Assembly (NCBI RefSeq): GCF_002807035.1
Contig: NZ_NIUC01000002.1
Coordinates: 119,477-183,476, forward strand
Direction of reading: 5' to 3'
DNA: 64,000 nt
Source: Algoriphagus formosus
GTDB taxonomy: Bacteria; Bacteroidota; Bacteroidia; Cytophagales; Cyclobacteriaceae
The position numbers were made by a program, and so were the translations under genes. Positions 9,129 to 17,072 of this stretch are shown here, in pieces (the stretch's first letter is position 1; the number at the start of each line of letters is the position of its first letter). The notes under the pieces are model-generated. The model did not search any database, had not been told where the DNA came from, and was given only the letters and a program-made list of their open reading frames with translations.

Positions 9129-9161
9129 GGGGCTGGATTTCTATCCATCCCCTTCTTTTTA
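9129..9161 (+). terminator. Hairpin with T-tract after P2
   Basis: GGGGCTGGAT and ATCCATCCCC form a stem with one internal mismatch, followed by TTCTTTTT. It lies just after the P2 stop and 11 nt before the propeller start, so it should limit read-through into that gene. Confidence 0.65.
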
Positions 9162-9171
9162 TCTCAATCAA

Positions 9172-10314
9172 ATGAAAATATACCAATTGTTATTTCTAGT
9201 TTGTTTATTTTTTTCGTGTTCTGAATATAAAACCGAAATCTATAAAAGTACTAAAAAATTAGAGTTAATAGATTCTGTTAGGATTGAAATTCCTTATGAA
9301 TTTGGCTTCGTATCCAAAGTCTCAAGTGATGGATATCTACTCGCGTACAGTTATATAGACGAACTTTTTTATGTTTTAAAATCGGATGGTCAGATTTTTT
9401 CTAGTTTCAGCGCTAGAGGGGAAGGACCTAAAGAATATTCTGGAATTCTCCCTTTTGCAGGAATTCACGAGAATAAGGTTTTTTTTCTTGATCATCAAAA
9501 TTTATACTTTTTCTCCTTAAATGGCGATTTTATCTCAGTTACTGCCTACAATGACCCTTTTGTATCTTCCTTTGGAGGAATTCCAGATTCAGAGCTTTTT
9601 CTTTTCAGTGATGGTTCATTTATTATTCCAAATATCCATATTGGGAATCTAGCCAGACAAATAGATAGAATCGCAATTTTAGATACCATTCCTATTTGGA
9701 TTAAATATGATTTTTCTTTAAAAATTAATTCTTATGAGCGATCTCAAGTTGGGCTTGTTGACAAAAATTCTACTTTTTTTAGTGACTTAACTTTTAATAA
9801 TTATAAGTCTAAGCTTATAATAATAGATCGTTCAATAATTCAAATACCCGAAATTGGAAAGGACTTATTCAAATATGACTTGAAGACTCCAGATCAAATT
9901 GAAAAGATAGAATTAGATCTTCCAGGATTTAAATCCCAAAAAGGATTACAGGAAGAAAAAGTCACAAAAGAAAACTTCAGGTTATTTAATCAGATGTCAG
10001 CTGAAAGTAGCTTTATAGGTCATTTTATCAATTTGGATTCCAACAGTTTATTTTTGACCTATTCAATTAAAAAACTAGATAATCAAAGCTCAGGAAGGAA
10101 TAATGCAAATGATTCTTTTATAAGTAAATTTCAAGGATTCTATTTCGATTTAGCCTCTCGAACTGGTTTTCAGGTAGATCTTCCTTTGAACGGATCAGAC
10201 TCCTTTTATAAAAGGTTAATCTATTTGGGAGAAAATAAATTTCTTTTCCTTCTTCAAAATGAACTAGAAAAAGATTTTCATATAGGTCTAATTTATAATC
10301 TTGTTGATTCCTAA
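9172..10314 (+). CDS. Beta-propeller lipoprotein, partner of P2
   Basis: 380 residues from the ATG at 9172; an upstream in-frame extension overlaps P2 and is rejected. The signal peptide ends in a lipobox (LFFSC, Cys16), so it is a lipoprotein. The blade motif GEGPKEYSG matches the G-x-G-P-x-E-Y signature of the DUF5128-like six-bladed propellers. It is only distantly similar to the secreted propellers at 2439 and 17073. The gene is AT-rich. It follows P2 after a hairpin, so the two probably act together. Immunity or receptor function is inference. Confidence 0.8.
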   Translation: MKIYQLLFLVCLFFSCSEYKTEIYKSTKKLELIDSVRIEIPYEFGFVSKVSSDGYLLAYSYIDELFYVLKSDGQIFSSFSARGEGPKEYSGILPFAGIHENKVFFLDHQNLYFFSLNGDFISVTAYNDPFVSSFGGIPDSELFLFSDGSFIIPNIHIGNLARQIDRIAILDTIPIWIKYDFSLKINSYERSQVGLVDKNSTFFSDLTFNNYKSKLIIIDRSIIQIPEIGKDLFKYDLKTPDQIEKIELDLPGFKSQKGLQEEKVTKENFRLFNQMSAESSFIGHFINLDSNSLFLTYSIKKLDNQSSGRNNANDSFISKFQGFYFDLASRTGFQVDLPLNGSDSFYKRLIYLGENKFLFLLQNELEKDFHIGLIYNLVDS

Positions 10315-10425
10315 ATATGGAATTACTTAATAATTTCTACTGTCGTCCGAGAACGTTTTTGGCTTGAAAATTTAATCTGGGAAATCCCATTTCTCGATTT
10401 ACGTAAAAACTGGTCAGTCATTACA

Positions 10426-10920
10426 ATGTTTAATTCCTGGACGTTCTTTTCCTCCCCTCCTTTTGAAATTAATGATTTTCCTGATGGAATTCTTATCGTG
10501 CATAGAGGAATGCCCAATATGCACGCATACCTAAGCAACGGGGACACGGTTAGCACCAAACCAAATAGCTCAAAGTTTTTTGATGACTTGGTTCCAGTAG
10601 AGGAAATATTCAGAGCCCAAAATGAAACAGCGGAAAAGGAATTTAAGAAAGAGCTAGAAAAGCAGATGAACTTCCTCAGACCGGTAGTGGATGAACAGAA
10701 ACAAATGCTCTATCGACTCGGCTATCGATTGGCGTCAGATGGTGTTTCTTATGACACTTACTTGTTTGAATATGATATGAACTTAACCTTGACTCAGGAG
10801 GTCCAATTGGAAAGAATAAAAACCAAACCCCAGAAAATGTTCCTTCGGGATTCGACTTTTTACTTGGCAGTTTCATTTGACGATGAACCAGGTTTTCTGA
10901 TGTTCAGTAATCCTTTTTGA
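10426..10920 (+). pseudogene. Probable C-terminal remnant of a propeller-type protein
   Basis: An open frame of 164 codons with no signal peptide. Its end (DSTFYLAVSFDDEPGFLMF) and the preceding beta-rich stretch resemble the last blades of a secreted propeller, and a charged helix lies at about 65-95. The 110 bp upstream do not extend it. It lies exactly where a second propeller would fall between P2 and the first C39 relic. I read it as a remnant of a deleted gene. It could also be a small intact gene of unknown function. Confidence 0.45.
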
Positions 10921-11040
10921 GGATCTTGGATGTTTTCTGCGCGATAGAATCCAAAATATCCAACAGAGCTTATTCCATCCAAGACCCTTGAGGTTATTGA
11001 AAGCCTCAACTCTCAAAAAAAGGACCCCTGAAAAATTAGT

Positions 11041-11095
11041 CAATTGAAGCTCAGTGATGCGGCGGAGGCAATGGGGTTTAAAACTATTGGGGCAG
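11041..11095 (+). pseudogene. C39 exporter relic 1
   Basis: About 54 bp matches codons 50-67 of the exporter gene (LLKLSDAAEAMGFKTIGA) with few changes, then breaks off into TTTTATTCAGTAAATA, the start of the next operator block. It is too short to be functional and records a deleted exporter copy. Confidence 0.8.
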
Positions 11096-11104
11096 ATTTT
11101 ATTC

Positions 11105-11147
11105 AGTAAATACTTACTTGAAATTAGAAATATCTTACTAGGTATTG
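11105..11147 (+). promoter_or_regulatory. Repeated operator block, copy 3 (before P3)
   Basis: AGTAAATACTTACT at 11105-11118 plus the conserved stretch ending TCTTACTAGGTATT. It sits right behind C39 relic 1. Confidence 0.68.
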
Positions 11148-11176
11148 GCTAAATAAGTAAATAATTTGAAATCTAA

Positions 11177-11195
11177 TGATCGAAAGTGCCGGTCA
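11177..11195 (+). promoter_or_regulatory. 5' leader hairpin of P3 (wobble form)
   Basis: TGATCG pairs with CGGTCA using one G-T wobble. It aligns base for base with the P2 hairpin, and its outer C-G pair has become T-A. It ends 28 nt before the leader start. Confidence 0.5.
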
Positions 11196-11223
11196 AGATT
11201 CTTAAACAAAACGAACAAGTAAA

Positions 11224-11480
11224 ATGAAGAAGTTAAGTTTAGAAATGCTCAGACTCAGCACGGACGAAGTCTTGGAACGATTCAGATGAAGAAGATTACT
11301 GGGGGGTATGGACAGGGGATTTTGATCGCGCCGGGGACATGTGGTTGGGTAGATCGAACTGGTTATCCAGTTTGTAATATTTCAAAGGGAGCAGCGCAAA
11401 TGTTGAATATGCTACATCCAGGCGGATATTGGTGTTGCCAAAGCTGTGCAAGTAGAGGTGGCTCAGCAAGTTACTGTTGA
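11224..11480 (+). pseudogene. Precursor P3, frameshifted in the leader
   Basis: The leader starts at 11224 as in the other precursors, but one base is missing near 11277-11283. The frame therefore ends MKKLSLEMLRLSTDEVLERFR at a TGA (11287-11289). The correct frame continues from an internal ATG at 11286 as MKKITGGYGQG. It carries a core with six cysteines, including CC-x2-C, and stops at 11480. The intact core suggests recent breakage. A restart at 11286 would give only a seven-residue leader, probably too short for export, so P3 is likely silent unless the shift is a sequencing error. Confidence 0.8.
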
Positions 11481-11489
11481 AACTCGGTT

Positions 11490-11513
11490 CAAAGGGGGGC
11501 GCTACTCCCTTTT
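11490..11513 (+). terminator. Hairpin after P3
   Basis: CAAAGGG and CCCTTTTG form a six- to seven-base stem just after the P3 stop, followed by a moderately T-rich stretch. Its position matches the hairpins after the other precursors. Confidence 0.5.
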
Positions 11514-11538
11514 GGTTTCTTCATTTAGATATAATAAA

Positions 11539-12744
11539 ATGAGATATCCAGTTAAACAACCTTTGACCAAATATATCTATCCGTCGCGAATAGTCACCTT
11601 TTTTCTGATTCTAGCCCCAGCATGCCGATCCGGTGAGCAAAAAGAACTGACAAAAGCTGGTACTCGTTCCAATGAGAAAATAGTATTCGAAAAACTCGAT
11701 AGCATCCGCATCGACTATCTGGGAACTCCAACTGTCCACGACATCGATCCTGTCAACAAGAGGATCATTTTTATGGATCACAAGGAAAATTCTGAAGATA
11801 TCCACATTGCAGACTTCGAAGGAAACATTCTCCAATCGTTTTCAAAGTTTGGGGATAAACCGGATTCCTATGGAGGTCTGATGGGGACCTTGAATTTTAC
11901 TGATACCAATCGTTTTTTGGTATATGGATACCGTGGATTTCTCACCTTCGACATGGAAGGTATGCTTAAGTCACTGGTCAAATACGATGACTTTCATGTC
12001 CCTAGCCAAAGTAGACGAAGTATGGGATATAATATGGAAAGGCTAGGCCAGAAATATCTGTTTATTAATCAGGGTCCATCTCCGCAAGACTTGAATGAGT
12101 ATCGAGCCTTCAAACTGCTAACATTGCTTGACCCTCTGAAGGGTACCCGTAAGCCCATGATAGGATTTCCAGAGGGCAGCCGGTTCCTAAACGGGAACCA
12201 TTATTTTTTTCCCTGTTGGTTCCCTGTATTCACTGTTCACCGATCGAAAATCTATACCGCGTTTGGAATCGAGCCTGTCATCTATGTGTATGAAACTTTC
12301 CCTCCTCATGCCTTGGTGGATAGTATCTCGTTGAATTTGCCCAATTACATGGGATATAATGGCTCGGAGAACCCGAGTGACATCCGCGTATTGGGAATGT
12401 GCTTTGTATCTGGGAAGATCGAAAACATCAAGAAAATTGGGAGCCTGTTGTTGATTGGATATTTTCCTGGCTACGCCGAAAAGGATATTTCAATAAACTT
12501 CGAAAACAAAACGCAGGAAGAAACTGAATACTTTCAGATAAGTATGCGGGAAAAGTATCCTTCGAGAATTGCAATAGTTGACTCTTTAGGAAATGTGATT
12601 AATGATTTTGTTCCTGATAACCTATCACCTAGCAGTATGCTTTTGCGAGATGGACAACTCTGGATGATGGAAAAACCTGATGAGGAAGTGGAGAGAGATT
12701 ATTTCAGGCTTTTTAGGGTAGGGTTGAAGATTGAAAATAAATAG
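11539..12744 (+). CDS. Beta-propeller-like lipoprotein, partner of P3
   Basis: 401 residues from the ATG at 11539; the upstream extension overlaps P3 and is rejected. A long signal peptide ends at a lipobox (APAC, Cys29). The body has the weak blade motif FGDKPDSYGG and regular beta-strand spacing, like the DUF5128-type propellers, but diverges from its neighbours. It follows P3 after a hairpin and is intact although P3 is broken. If it confers immunity, keeping it after loss of the peptide would make sense (inference). Confidence 0.72.
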   Translation: MRYPVKQPLTKYIYPSRIVTFFLILAPACRSGEQKELTKAGTRSNEKIVFEKLDSIRIDYLGTPTVHDIDPVNKRIIFMDHKENSEDIHIADFEGNILQSFSKFGDKPDSYGGLMGTLNFTDTNRFLVYGYRGFLTFDMEGMLKSLVKYDDFHVPSQSRRSMGYNMERLGQKYLFINQGPSPQDLNEYRAFKLLTLLDPLKGTRKPMIGFPEGSRFLNGNHYFFPCWFPVFTVHRSKIYTAFGIEPVIYVYETFPPHALVDSISLNLPNYMGYNGSENPSDIRVLGMCFVSGKIENIKKIGSLLLIGYFPGYAEKDISINFENKTQEETEYFQISMREKYPSRIAIVDSLGNVINDFVPDNLSPSSMLLRDGQLWMMEKPDEEVERDYFRLFRVGLKIENK

Positions 12745-12800
12745 GTGATCTATAACACACGCCTCAACTTTCTTTCAACAAAAATCAAGAATTAATCAAT

Positions 12801-12997
12801 TTGAGAGTTTCTTTCCCCCATTACAAACAACCCGACTCTAAAGACTGTGGACCCACTTGCTTGCGAATAATCGCCAAGCATTATGGCAAGCTAACCTCTG
12901 AAAAGTAAACCCGGGAAATATCGGAGACGACTCGGGAAGGAAGTAGCCTATTGAAGCTCAGTGATGCGGCGGAGGCGATGGGGTTTAGACGATTGGA
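12801..12997 (+). pseudogene. C39 exporter relic 2 with a nonsense codon
   Basis: About 195 bp aligns in one frame with the first 65 codons of the exporter. It keeps the TTG start and the catalytic motif SKDCGPTC. Codon 36 (Glu in the intact gene) is TAA at 12906-12908. Homology ends near GFR and runs into AATTTTATTCAGTAAATA, the same join seen after relic 1. Confidence 0.9.
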
Positions 12998-13010
12998 GCA
13001 AATTTTATTC

Positions 13011-13053
13011 AGTAAATATTTACTGAAAATTAGAAATATCTTACTAGATATTC
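13011..13053 (+). promoter_or_regulatory. Repeated operator block, copy 4 (before P4)
   Basis: A perfect 14-bp palindrome AGTAAATATTTACT at 13011-13024, followed by the conserved stretch with TCTTACTAGATATT. Confidence 0.72.
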
Positions 13054-13083
13054 TATTGATAACCAAATACATTAGGAGAGTAT

Positions 13084-13102
13084 CGATCGGAGGTACCGAT
13101 CG
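13084..13102 (+). promoter_or_regulatory. 5' leader hairpin of P4
   Basis: CGATCGG, AGGTA, CCGATCG, identical to the P2 hairpin and ending 27 nt before the P4 start. Confidence 0.65.
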
Positions 13103-13129
13103 GAAATCTTAAACAAAACTAACAAACAA

Positions 13130-13408
13130 ATGAAAAAGTTAAGTCTAGAAATGCTCCGACTCAGCACCGACGAAGTCTTGGAAAGAAGTCAGATGAAGAA
13201 GATTACTGGGGGGTATGGAATGAGCTATTGCGCTACCATGTATATGATTAGATCCTGTAATCAACTTTCTGGAGGTGCTTATTCGGGCTGGGCTTATGGC
13301 TGGACAAGCGGCGGATGTAATAATTCGGGAGGCGCAAATTATTGGAATGCAGTGACCTCAGCGGGGTATAGCATGCAAGGATGCAACACAGGTTGGTATA
13401 GTTATTAA
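13130..13408 (+). CDS. Double-glycine leader peptide precursor P4 (four-cysteine, Gly/Tyr/Trp-rich core)
   Basis: 92 residues. The leader is nearly identical to P1 and ends MKKITGG. The core is the longest of the set. It has four cysteines and is rich in Gly, Ser, Tyr and Trp (GGAYSGWAYGW), quite unlike the other cores. It has its own operator and hairpin, with C39 relic 2 upstream. It is followed by a regulatory-domain protein and a TlpA-like lipoprotein rather than a propeller. Confidence 0.86.
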   Translation: MKKLSLEMLRLSTDEVLERSQMKKITGGYGMSYCATMYMIRSCNQLSGGAYSGWAYGWTSGGCNNSGGANYWNAVTSAGYSMQGCNTGWYSY

Positions 13409-13421
13409 TTGGGAGAATTTT

Positions 13422-13446
13422 GAACTAGGGGCCTTGCTCCTAGTTC
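13422..13446 (+). terminator. Hairpin after P4
   Basis: GAACTAGG and CCTAGTTC form a perfect eight-base stem. No T-tract follows, so it may be an mRNA-end stabiliser or attenuator rather than a full terminator. Confidence 0.5.
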
Positions 13447-13603
13447 ACCAAGAAAGTAGTCCTTAGAAATCCAATATTATACAGGCATCTTCCAAAGAAA
13501 TATCTTAAATATATAAGAAGAGCCTTTACTATCCTCCTACCGAAGGCCCGCTTGCTAGAGGTAATCATGGAATCAATTTAACCACAAAATTCTGCAATAA
13601 GAC

Positions 13604-14890
13604 ATGAAATATGTATTTGCTTTTATTATTTCATTTTTTTCTTCCACTTTACTCTTTTCTCAGAATAACGCAGGGCAAAATCATATTTCTGGAACCATCC
13701 GAGATGGAAATTCTCCTGTTGCCAATGCCTATCTTTTTCTAAAAAACTATCCGGATTTCAACTGTCTATCTGATTCCGAAGGATTCTTTAACCTACGTTT
13801 TCCTGAGAGCTTAAAAAATGATACGCTAGTAGTATCTCACATCGGCTATACCAAAGCGCAAATCGCAATAAAGAGCCTCAAAAATAATCCGACGAATATC
13901 ACATTGCAAAGTAAAACCATCGTATTGGATGAAATTACTGTAAAGCCAGAAGAGGATTACCTCAAAGACTTCTTTCAAAAAATAGCACAAAATATCCCAA
14001 AGAATTATCCTGAGAAAAGGCATCAAATGAGAGGCTTATTTAGAAAGTTATCCACAAACTACGAGGAGTTTACCCATCTGGCAGAAGCTCAGGTAATAGT
14101 GGAGGATGTTGGATATTCAAAAGAGGTAAAAGGAGCCAAAATTAAAATTGAGCATTACAGAGAGAGCGACGATTTTTCGGAAATAGACTCTACTTTTCTC
14201 TTACTATTGAAAGCACAGGAGGATTCCTACGATTTTGAAGAAAAAAATAAAATGCCAAGCAACCCAATCATTCGATTATACGAAGACAACTTTATTAGGA
14301 AAAGTTATTTGGAAGAAAGCCCATTTAATAGTAATGGGTATTTGAATGAGTTTTTTGGCATTGCAGAATTACCCATTTACCAAGAATTCCTTGGGTACGA
14401 GCTAGTGGATAATGATACCATTTACACCATTGCCTACGGGACTACTGATCCTCCTTTAGGGACTTCTTATATAAAAGTCAATAGCAGTGACTATGCAGTG
14501 GTAGAGTTTCAAGTGACTAGGTACATGGATCCTGAAAGGGAATTATATGAGCAATTTCTGATGAAATATCGAAAAATTCAGGATAAATACTACCCTGAAA
14601 AATTGCTCCATAAAGTACTTCGCTTTATCAATCGGAATGTGGGCAGTCACCAAATGGATATATCTACCTTGTGGTTTGATGAAATAAAAACCGAAAATTT
14701 CAAAAAGCTCAAAAGTCGTGAAATTATAGAAAGGGATGAAATATTGCCATCAAACTCCTTTCCCTATGAGCAAGAGTTCTGGAAAATCAATAAGTTGTCT
14801 AAAGCTTTTCCTTTAGATTCTGCCATCCTCAAAAGTCTAGAAAGACATAAAAAACTAGAAGATCAGTTTAAGGAAAATGGAAAGGACTGA
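13604..14890 (+). CDS. Secreted protein with carboxypeptidase-like regulatory domain
   Basis: 428 residues with a Sec signal (about 1-19, ending LFSQ). Residues 27-105 form a CarboxypepD_reg-like domain: ISGTIRDGNSPVANAYLFLK, a DSEGFFNLRFP turn and VVSHIGY. The rest (110-428) resembles the beta-rich C-terminal part of Bacteroidota proteins annotated only by that N-terminal domain. No TonB plug or barrel follows, so it is not a TonB receptor. Its last 14 bases overlap the TlpA-like gene, so they are co-transcribed. It replaces the propeller in the P4 unit. Confidence 0.75.
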   Translation: MKYVFAFIISFFSSTLLFSQNNAGQNHISGTIRDGNSPVANAYLFLKNYPDFNCLSDSEGFFNLRFPESLKNDTLVVSHIGYTKAQIAIKSLKNNPTNITLQSKTIVLDEITVKPEEDYLKDFFQKIAQNIPKNYPEKRHQMRGLFRKLSTNYEEFTHLAEAQVIVEDVGYSKEVKGAKIKIEHYRESDDFSEIDSTFLLLLKAQEDSYDFEEKNKMPSNPIIRLYEDNFIRKSYLEESPFNSNGYLNEFFGIAELPIYQEFLGYELVDNDTIYTIAYGTTDPPLGTSYIKVNSSDYAVVEFQVTRYMDPERELYEQFLMKYRKIQDKYYPEKLLHKVLRFINRNVGSHQMDISTLWFDEIKTENFKKLKSREIIERDEILPSNSFPYEQEFWKINKLSKAFPLDSAILKSLERHKKLEDQFKENGKD

Positions 14891-16346
14891 TACAAATTAC
14901 CCAGCAAAATTTAACCGACTGATCTTTACAGTTCTTGGCGTACTATTCCTATTTTCTTGTAATTCGACACTTCAGGATAATGATCAAGACGATCAAAAGG
15001 ATCAAATCGTTCTGATGCTTGAAGATAGCATGGTAGGTGATTTTTTGGCCAAGCGTAAAGGCTCTTTTATGTACATTGATGATGAGCTATTTTCTGCGAA
15101 AATAGAATTTTCAGGAAAATCCCTTAGTCACTATGGGATAATCAAAACAAAAAGGGACTTTTTAGAGCTGGCATACCGAGACCATAGTCAGACTCAGTAC
15201 AGTTACCTATTCCAAAAAGGAGATACGGTACTAGTAAAACTAAATGAACAAAACATTTGGATGGAAACGGTCAATAGAAAGGCCTCCCCTTATGAAACCA
15301 ATTTGGAACTCCTTAGGAATCGAGATCTTTATCAATCTGCCTACTCAAAACTTCAGGACTTTCACTTATTATGGAAATCGAATTATGCCTCGGTTACTCC
15401 AGGGGGGCTAAGGGAGGAGCTCAAGCAATACCGCAAAGAGGCGGTAGAAAGCCTAACTTTGGAGCTGTCTTGGATCGATTCCTTGAGGGCCGAAAAATCC
15501 ATTTCAGCAATTTCGGCTAAGTTTTACACTTCAAAAGCCCGTTTTGAACTGAAGAAATTGAACTATTTTGGGGAGGAAGATGGGGCATTTGATGCAAGGG
15601 GAGCTTTTCGATCATTTCTTGGATCGGAATGGGATACCCAGGATGGCGCTCAAACTATTTACCTGCATGACTTTGCTGATTTCCTTCTAAGCTATGAGAT
15701 GCTACACCATCCCATTCCCTCAACAACTTCTCCCTATGTTACCAATTCCTCTTCCCCTTTCGGCAAACTAATGTTATTCAGCTATTTAAACCAGACACTT
15801 CCCTATCTTCCTTTTGAAGAAGCAGCGGATTGGTTGACAAGCTATGAAGATCGTCTAGCTAATCAGGCACAAGCTGAATTTCTCTGGACATCTTTTGAGG
15901 CTTTGAGAAATCAGCGGCCGGATCTAGATCTCATAGGGCTAAGTAAATCCACAACTACGCTTGAAGAGCTCTTAGTCCAAAAAAAAGGAAAATTCCTGTA
16001 CATTGATTTTTGGGCGGCATGGTGCATCCCTTGTATCCAATCATTTCCATCTTCTATCGCTTTGCAAGATGAGTATAAGAATAGGGAGTTTGAAGTAATT
16101 TACTTATCCATTGACAGGAACCACAAATACTGGGAAGATGTGGTTGAAAAATATCATATCGCTATTCCAAATCGTTCCTTTTTTGTCAAGAATTTAGAGG
16201 AATCGGGGTTTCTTGAAAAGCTAAAAGTAGATGTAATTCCTCGCTATCTTCTTTTTGATCAAGAAGGAAAACTGATCCATCCCTATGCTCCTAGAGCCAA
16301 TTCGGAAGAAGTTCGGGTTTTTCTTGACAAAATATTACCAGGGTAA
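14877..16346 (+). CDS. TlpA/ResA-like thioredoxin lipoprotein
   Basis: 489 residues. The signal ends in a lipobox (LFSC, Cys28). A long N-terminal region (30-350) of unknown fold leads to a thioredoxin domain at about 360-489 with FWAAWCIPC (Cys383 and Cys386) and a cis-Pro motif DVIPRYL. TlpA-like proteins usually reduce or reshuffle disulfides outside the inner membrane. Next to a cysteine-containing precursor it could handle the disulfides of P4 or protect the producer (inference). It starts inside the preceding gene by 14 bp. Confidence 0.85.
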   Translation: MERTDTNYPAKFNRLIFTVLGVLFLFSCNSTLQDNDQDDQKDQIVLMLEDSMVGDFLAKRKGSFMYIDDELFSAKIEFSGKSLSHYGIIKTKRDFLELAYRDHSQTQYSYLFQKGDTVLVKLNEQNIWMETVNRKASPYETNLELLRNRDLYQSAYSKLQDFHLLWKSNYASVTPGGLREELKQYRKEAVESLTLELSWIDSLRAEKSISAISAKFYTSKARFELKKLNYFGEEDGAFDARGAFRSFLGSEWDTQDGAQTIYLHDFADFLLSYEMLHHPIPSTTSPYVTNSSSPFGKLMLFSYLNQTLPYLPFEEAADWLTSYEDRLANQAQAEFLWTSFEALRNQRPDLDLIGLSKSTTTLEELLVQKKGKFLYIDFWAAWCIPCIQSFPSSIALQDEYKNREFEVIYLSIDRNHKYWEDVVEKYHIAIPNRSFFVKNLEESGFLEKLKVDVIPRYLLFDQEGKLIHPYAPRANSEEVRVFLDKILPG

Positions 16347-16502
16347 ATCATAGAATTTTCAATTTCCCTGGATTTTATAGAGAGGAACCCTTTTGGAAAA
16401 TAACCTGCTGGTGTATTCCAAGAGGATTTGTGGTTATTATCGGAGAGATCAATCTATATGAAATTGGGACGCTTGACTTCATTGTCTCCAAGTTATCTGC
16501 AA

Positions 16503-16620
16503 ACAGTGTGGCAAGCTAACCTTTGAAAAGTAAACCCGGGGAATATCGAAGACGGCACGGGAAGGGAGCAGCTTATTAAAACTTAGTAATGCGGCTAAGG
16601 GGATGGAGTTTAAGACAATT
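16503..16620 (+). pseudogene. C39 exporter relic 3, most decayed
   Basis: The stretch aligns with codons 28-66 of the exporter but has many changes. It shares the TAA nonsense codon and neighbouring changes (TTGAAAAGTAAACCCGGG) with relic 2, so the two have a common inactive ancestor. It sits in the 411-bp gap before P5; the rest of that gap shows no gene. Confidence 0.8.
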
Positions 16621-16637
16621 CATACCAAATACTCTTC

Positions 16638-16680
16638 AGTAAATATTTACTAGAATTTAGTAAAATTGGTATAGGTATTT
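16638..16680 (+). promoter_or_regulatory. Repeated operator block, copy 5 (before P5)
   Basis: A perfect AGTAAATATTTACT at 16638-16651. The stretch behind it has diverged, but GGTATTT is kept. TACTTTG at 16701 is a possible -7 element, although no TTG at good spacing is seen. Confidence 0.65.
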
Positions 16681-16711
16681 AGTTGCAAGGCAAATATTTT
16701 TACTTTGAAAG

Positions 16712-16728
16712 GATCTGAGGTACAGATC
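16712..16728 (+). promoter_or_regulatory. 5' leader hairpin of P5 (compensatory change)
   Basis: GATCTG, loop AGGTA, CAGATC. The loop matches P2 and P4 exactly, while one G-C pair has become T-A, so pairing is kept although the sequence changed. It ends 29 nt before the start. Confidence 0.62.
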
Positions 16729-16757
16729 TCGTTTTTCAATATTTAAAAAGTTATTAT

Positions 16758-16997
16758 ATGAAAAAGTTAAGCCTAGAAATGCTTAGACTCAACACCAACG
16801 AAGTCTTGGAAAGAAGTCAGATGAAGAAGATTACTGGGGGAATTGGGTCCGGTTCAAATTGTGAAATCCGTTGTACTCCAGGTCTTCCAAGAGGAACAAG
16901 TGTCAATGACTGCTCATTTAACACTATGAATTTTTACTGCCCTCAAGATGAATACCCAAATGCGTCCTGCACTTGTTCATCTGGAGGTGTGGGATAA
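16758..16997 (+). CDS. Double-glycine leader peptide precursor P5 (six-cysteine core like P1)
   Basis: 79 residues. The leader ends MKKITGG. The core spacing is C-x3-C-x12-C-x8-C-x9-C-x-C, almost that of P1, and the residues FYC and CxRC-like positions (CEIRC, CWLRC) also match, although the rest differs. This suggests a fixed three-disulfide fold with variable surface. The propeller behind it (17073) is also a close relative of the P1 partner. Confidence 0.88.
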   Translation: MKKLSLEMLRLNTNEVLERSQMKKITGGIGSGSNCEIRCTPGLPRGTSVNDCSFNTMNFYCPQDEYPNASCTCSSGGVG

Positions 16998-17027
16998 GGT
17001 TAATATATAATTTATAATAAAAATCAC

Positions 17028-17057
17028 GGATCAAGGTGAACTATTTCATCTTGATCC
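17028..17057 (+). terminator. Hairpin between P5 and its propeller gene
   Basis: GGATCAAGGTGAA and TTCATCTTGATCC form a 13-base stem with one mismatch, ending 16 nt before the propeller start. There is no T-tract, so it may act as attenuator or mRNA stabiliser. Confidence 0.55.
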
Positions 17058-17072
17058 TAAACCTAATGAGAT

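Noticed and set aside
9091..9171. Upstream extension of the P2 partner propeller
   Set aside because: It would overlap the P2 core and remove the signal peptide; the ATG at 9172 gives a proper lipobox.
10923..10995. Inverted repeat TCTTGGATG/CATCCAAGA as terminator
   Set aside because: The arms are about 45 bp apart and no T-tract follows, so a useful hairpin is unlikely.
225..16680. Repeated AGTAAATATTTACT blocks as a CRISPR array or transposon ends
   Set aside because: The copies are kilobases apart, always before precursor or operon starts, and not arranged as repeats and spacers or paired ends.
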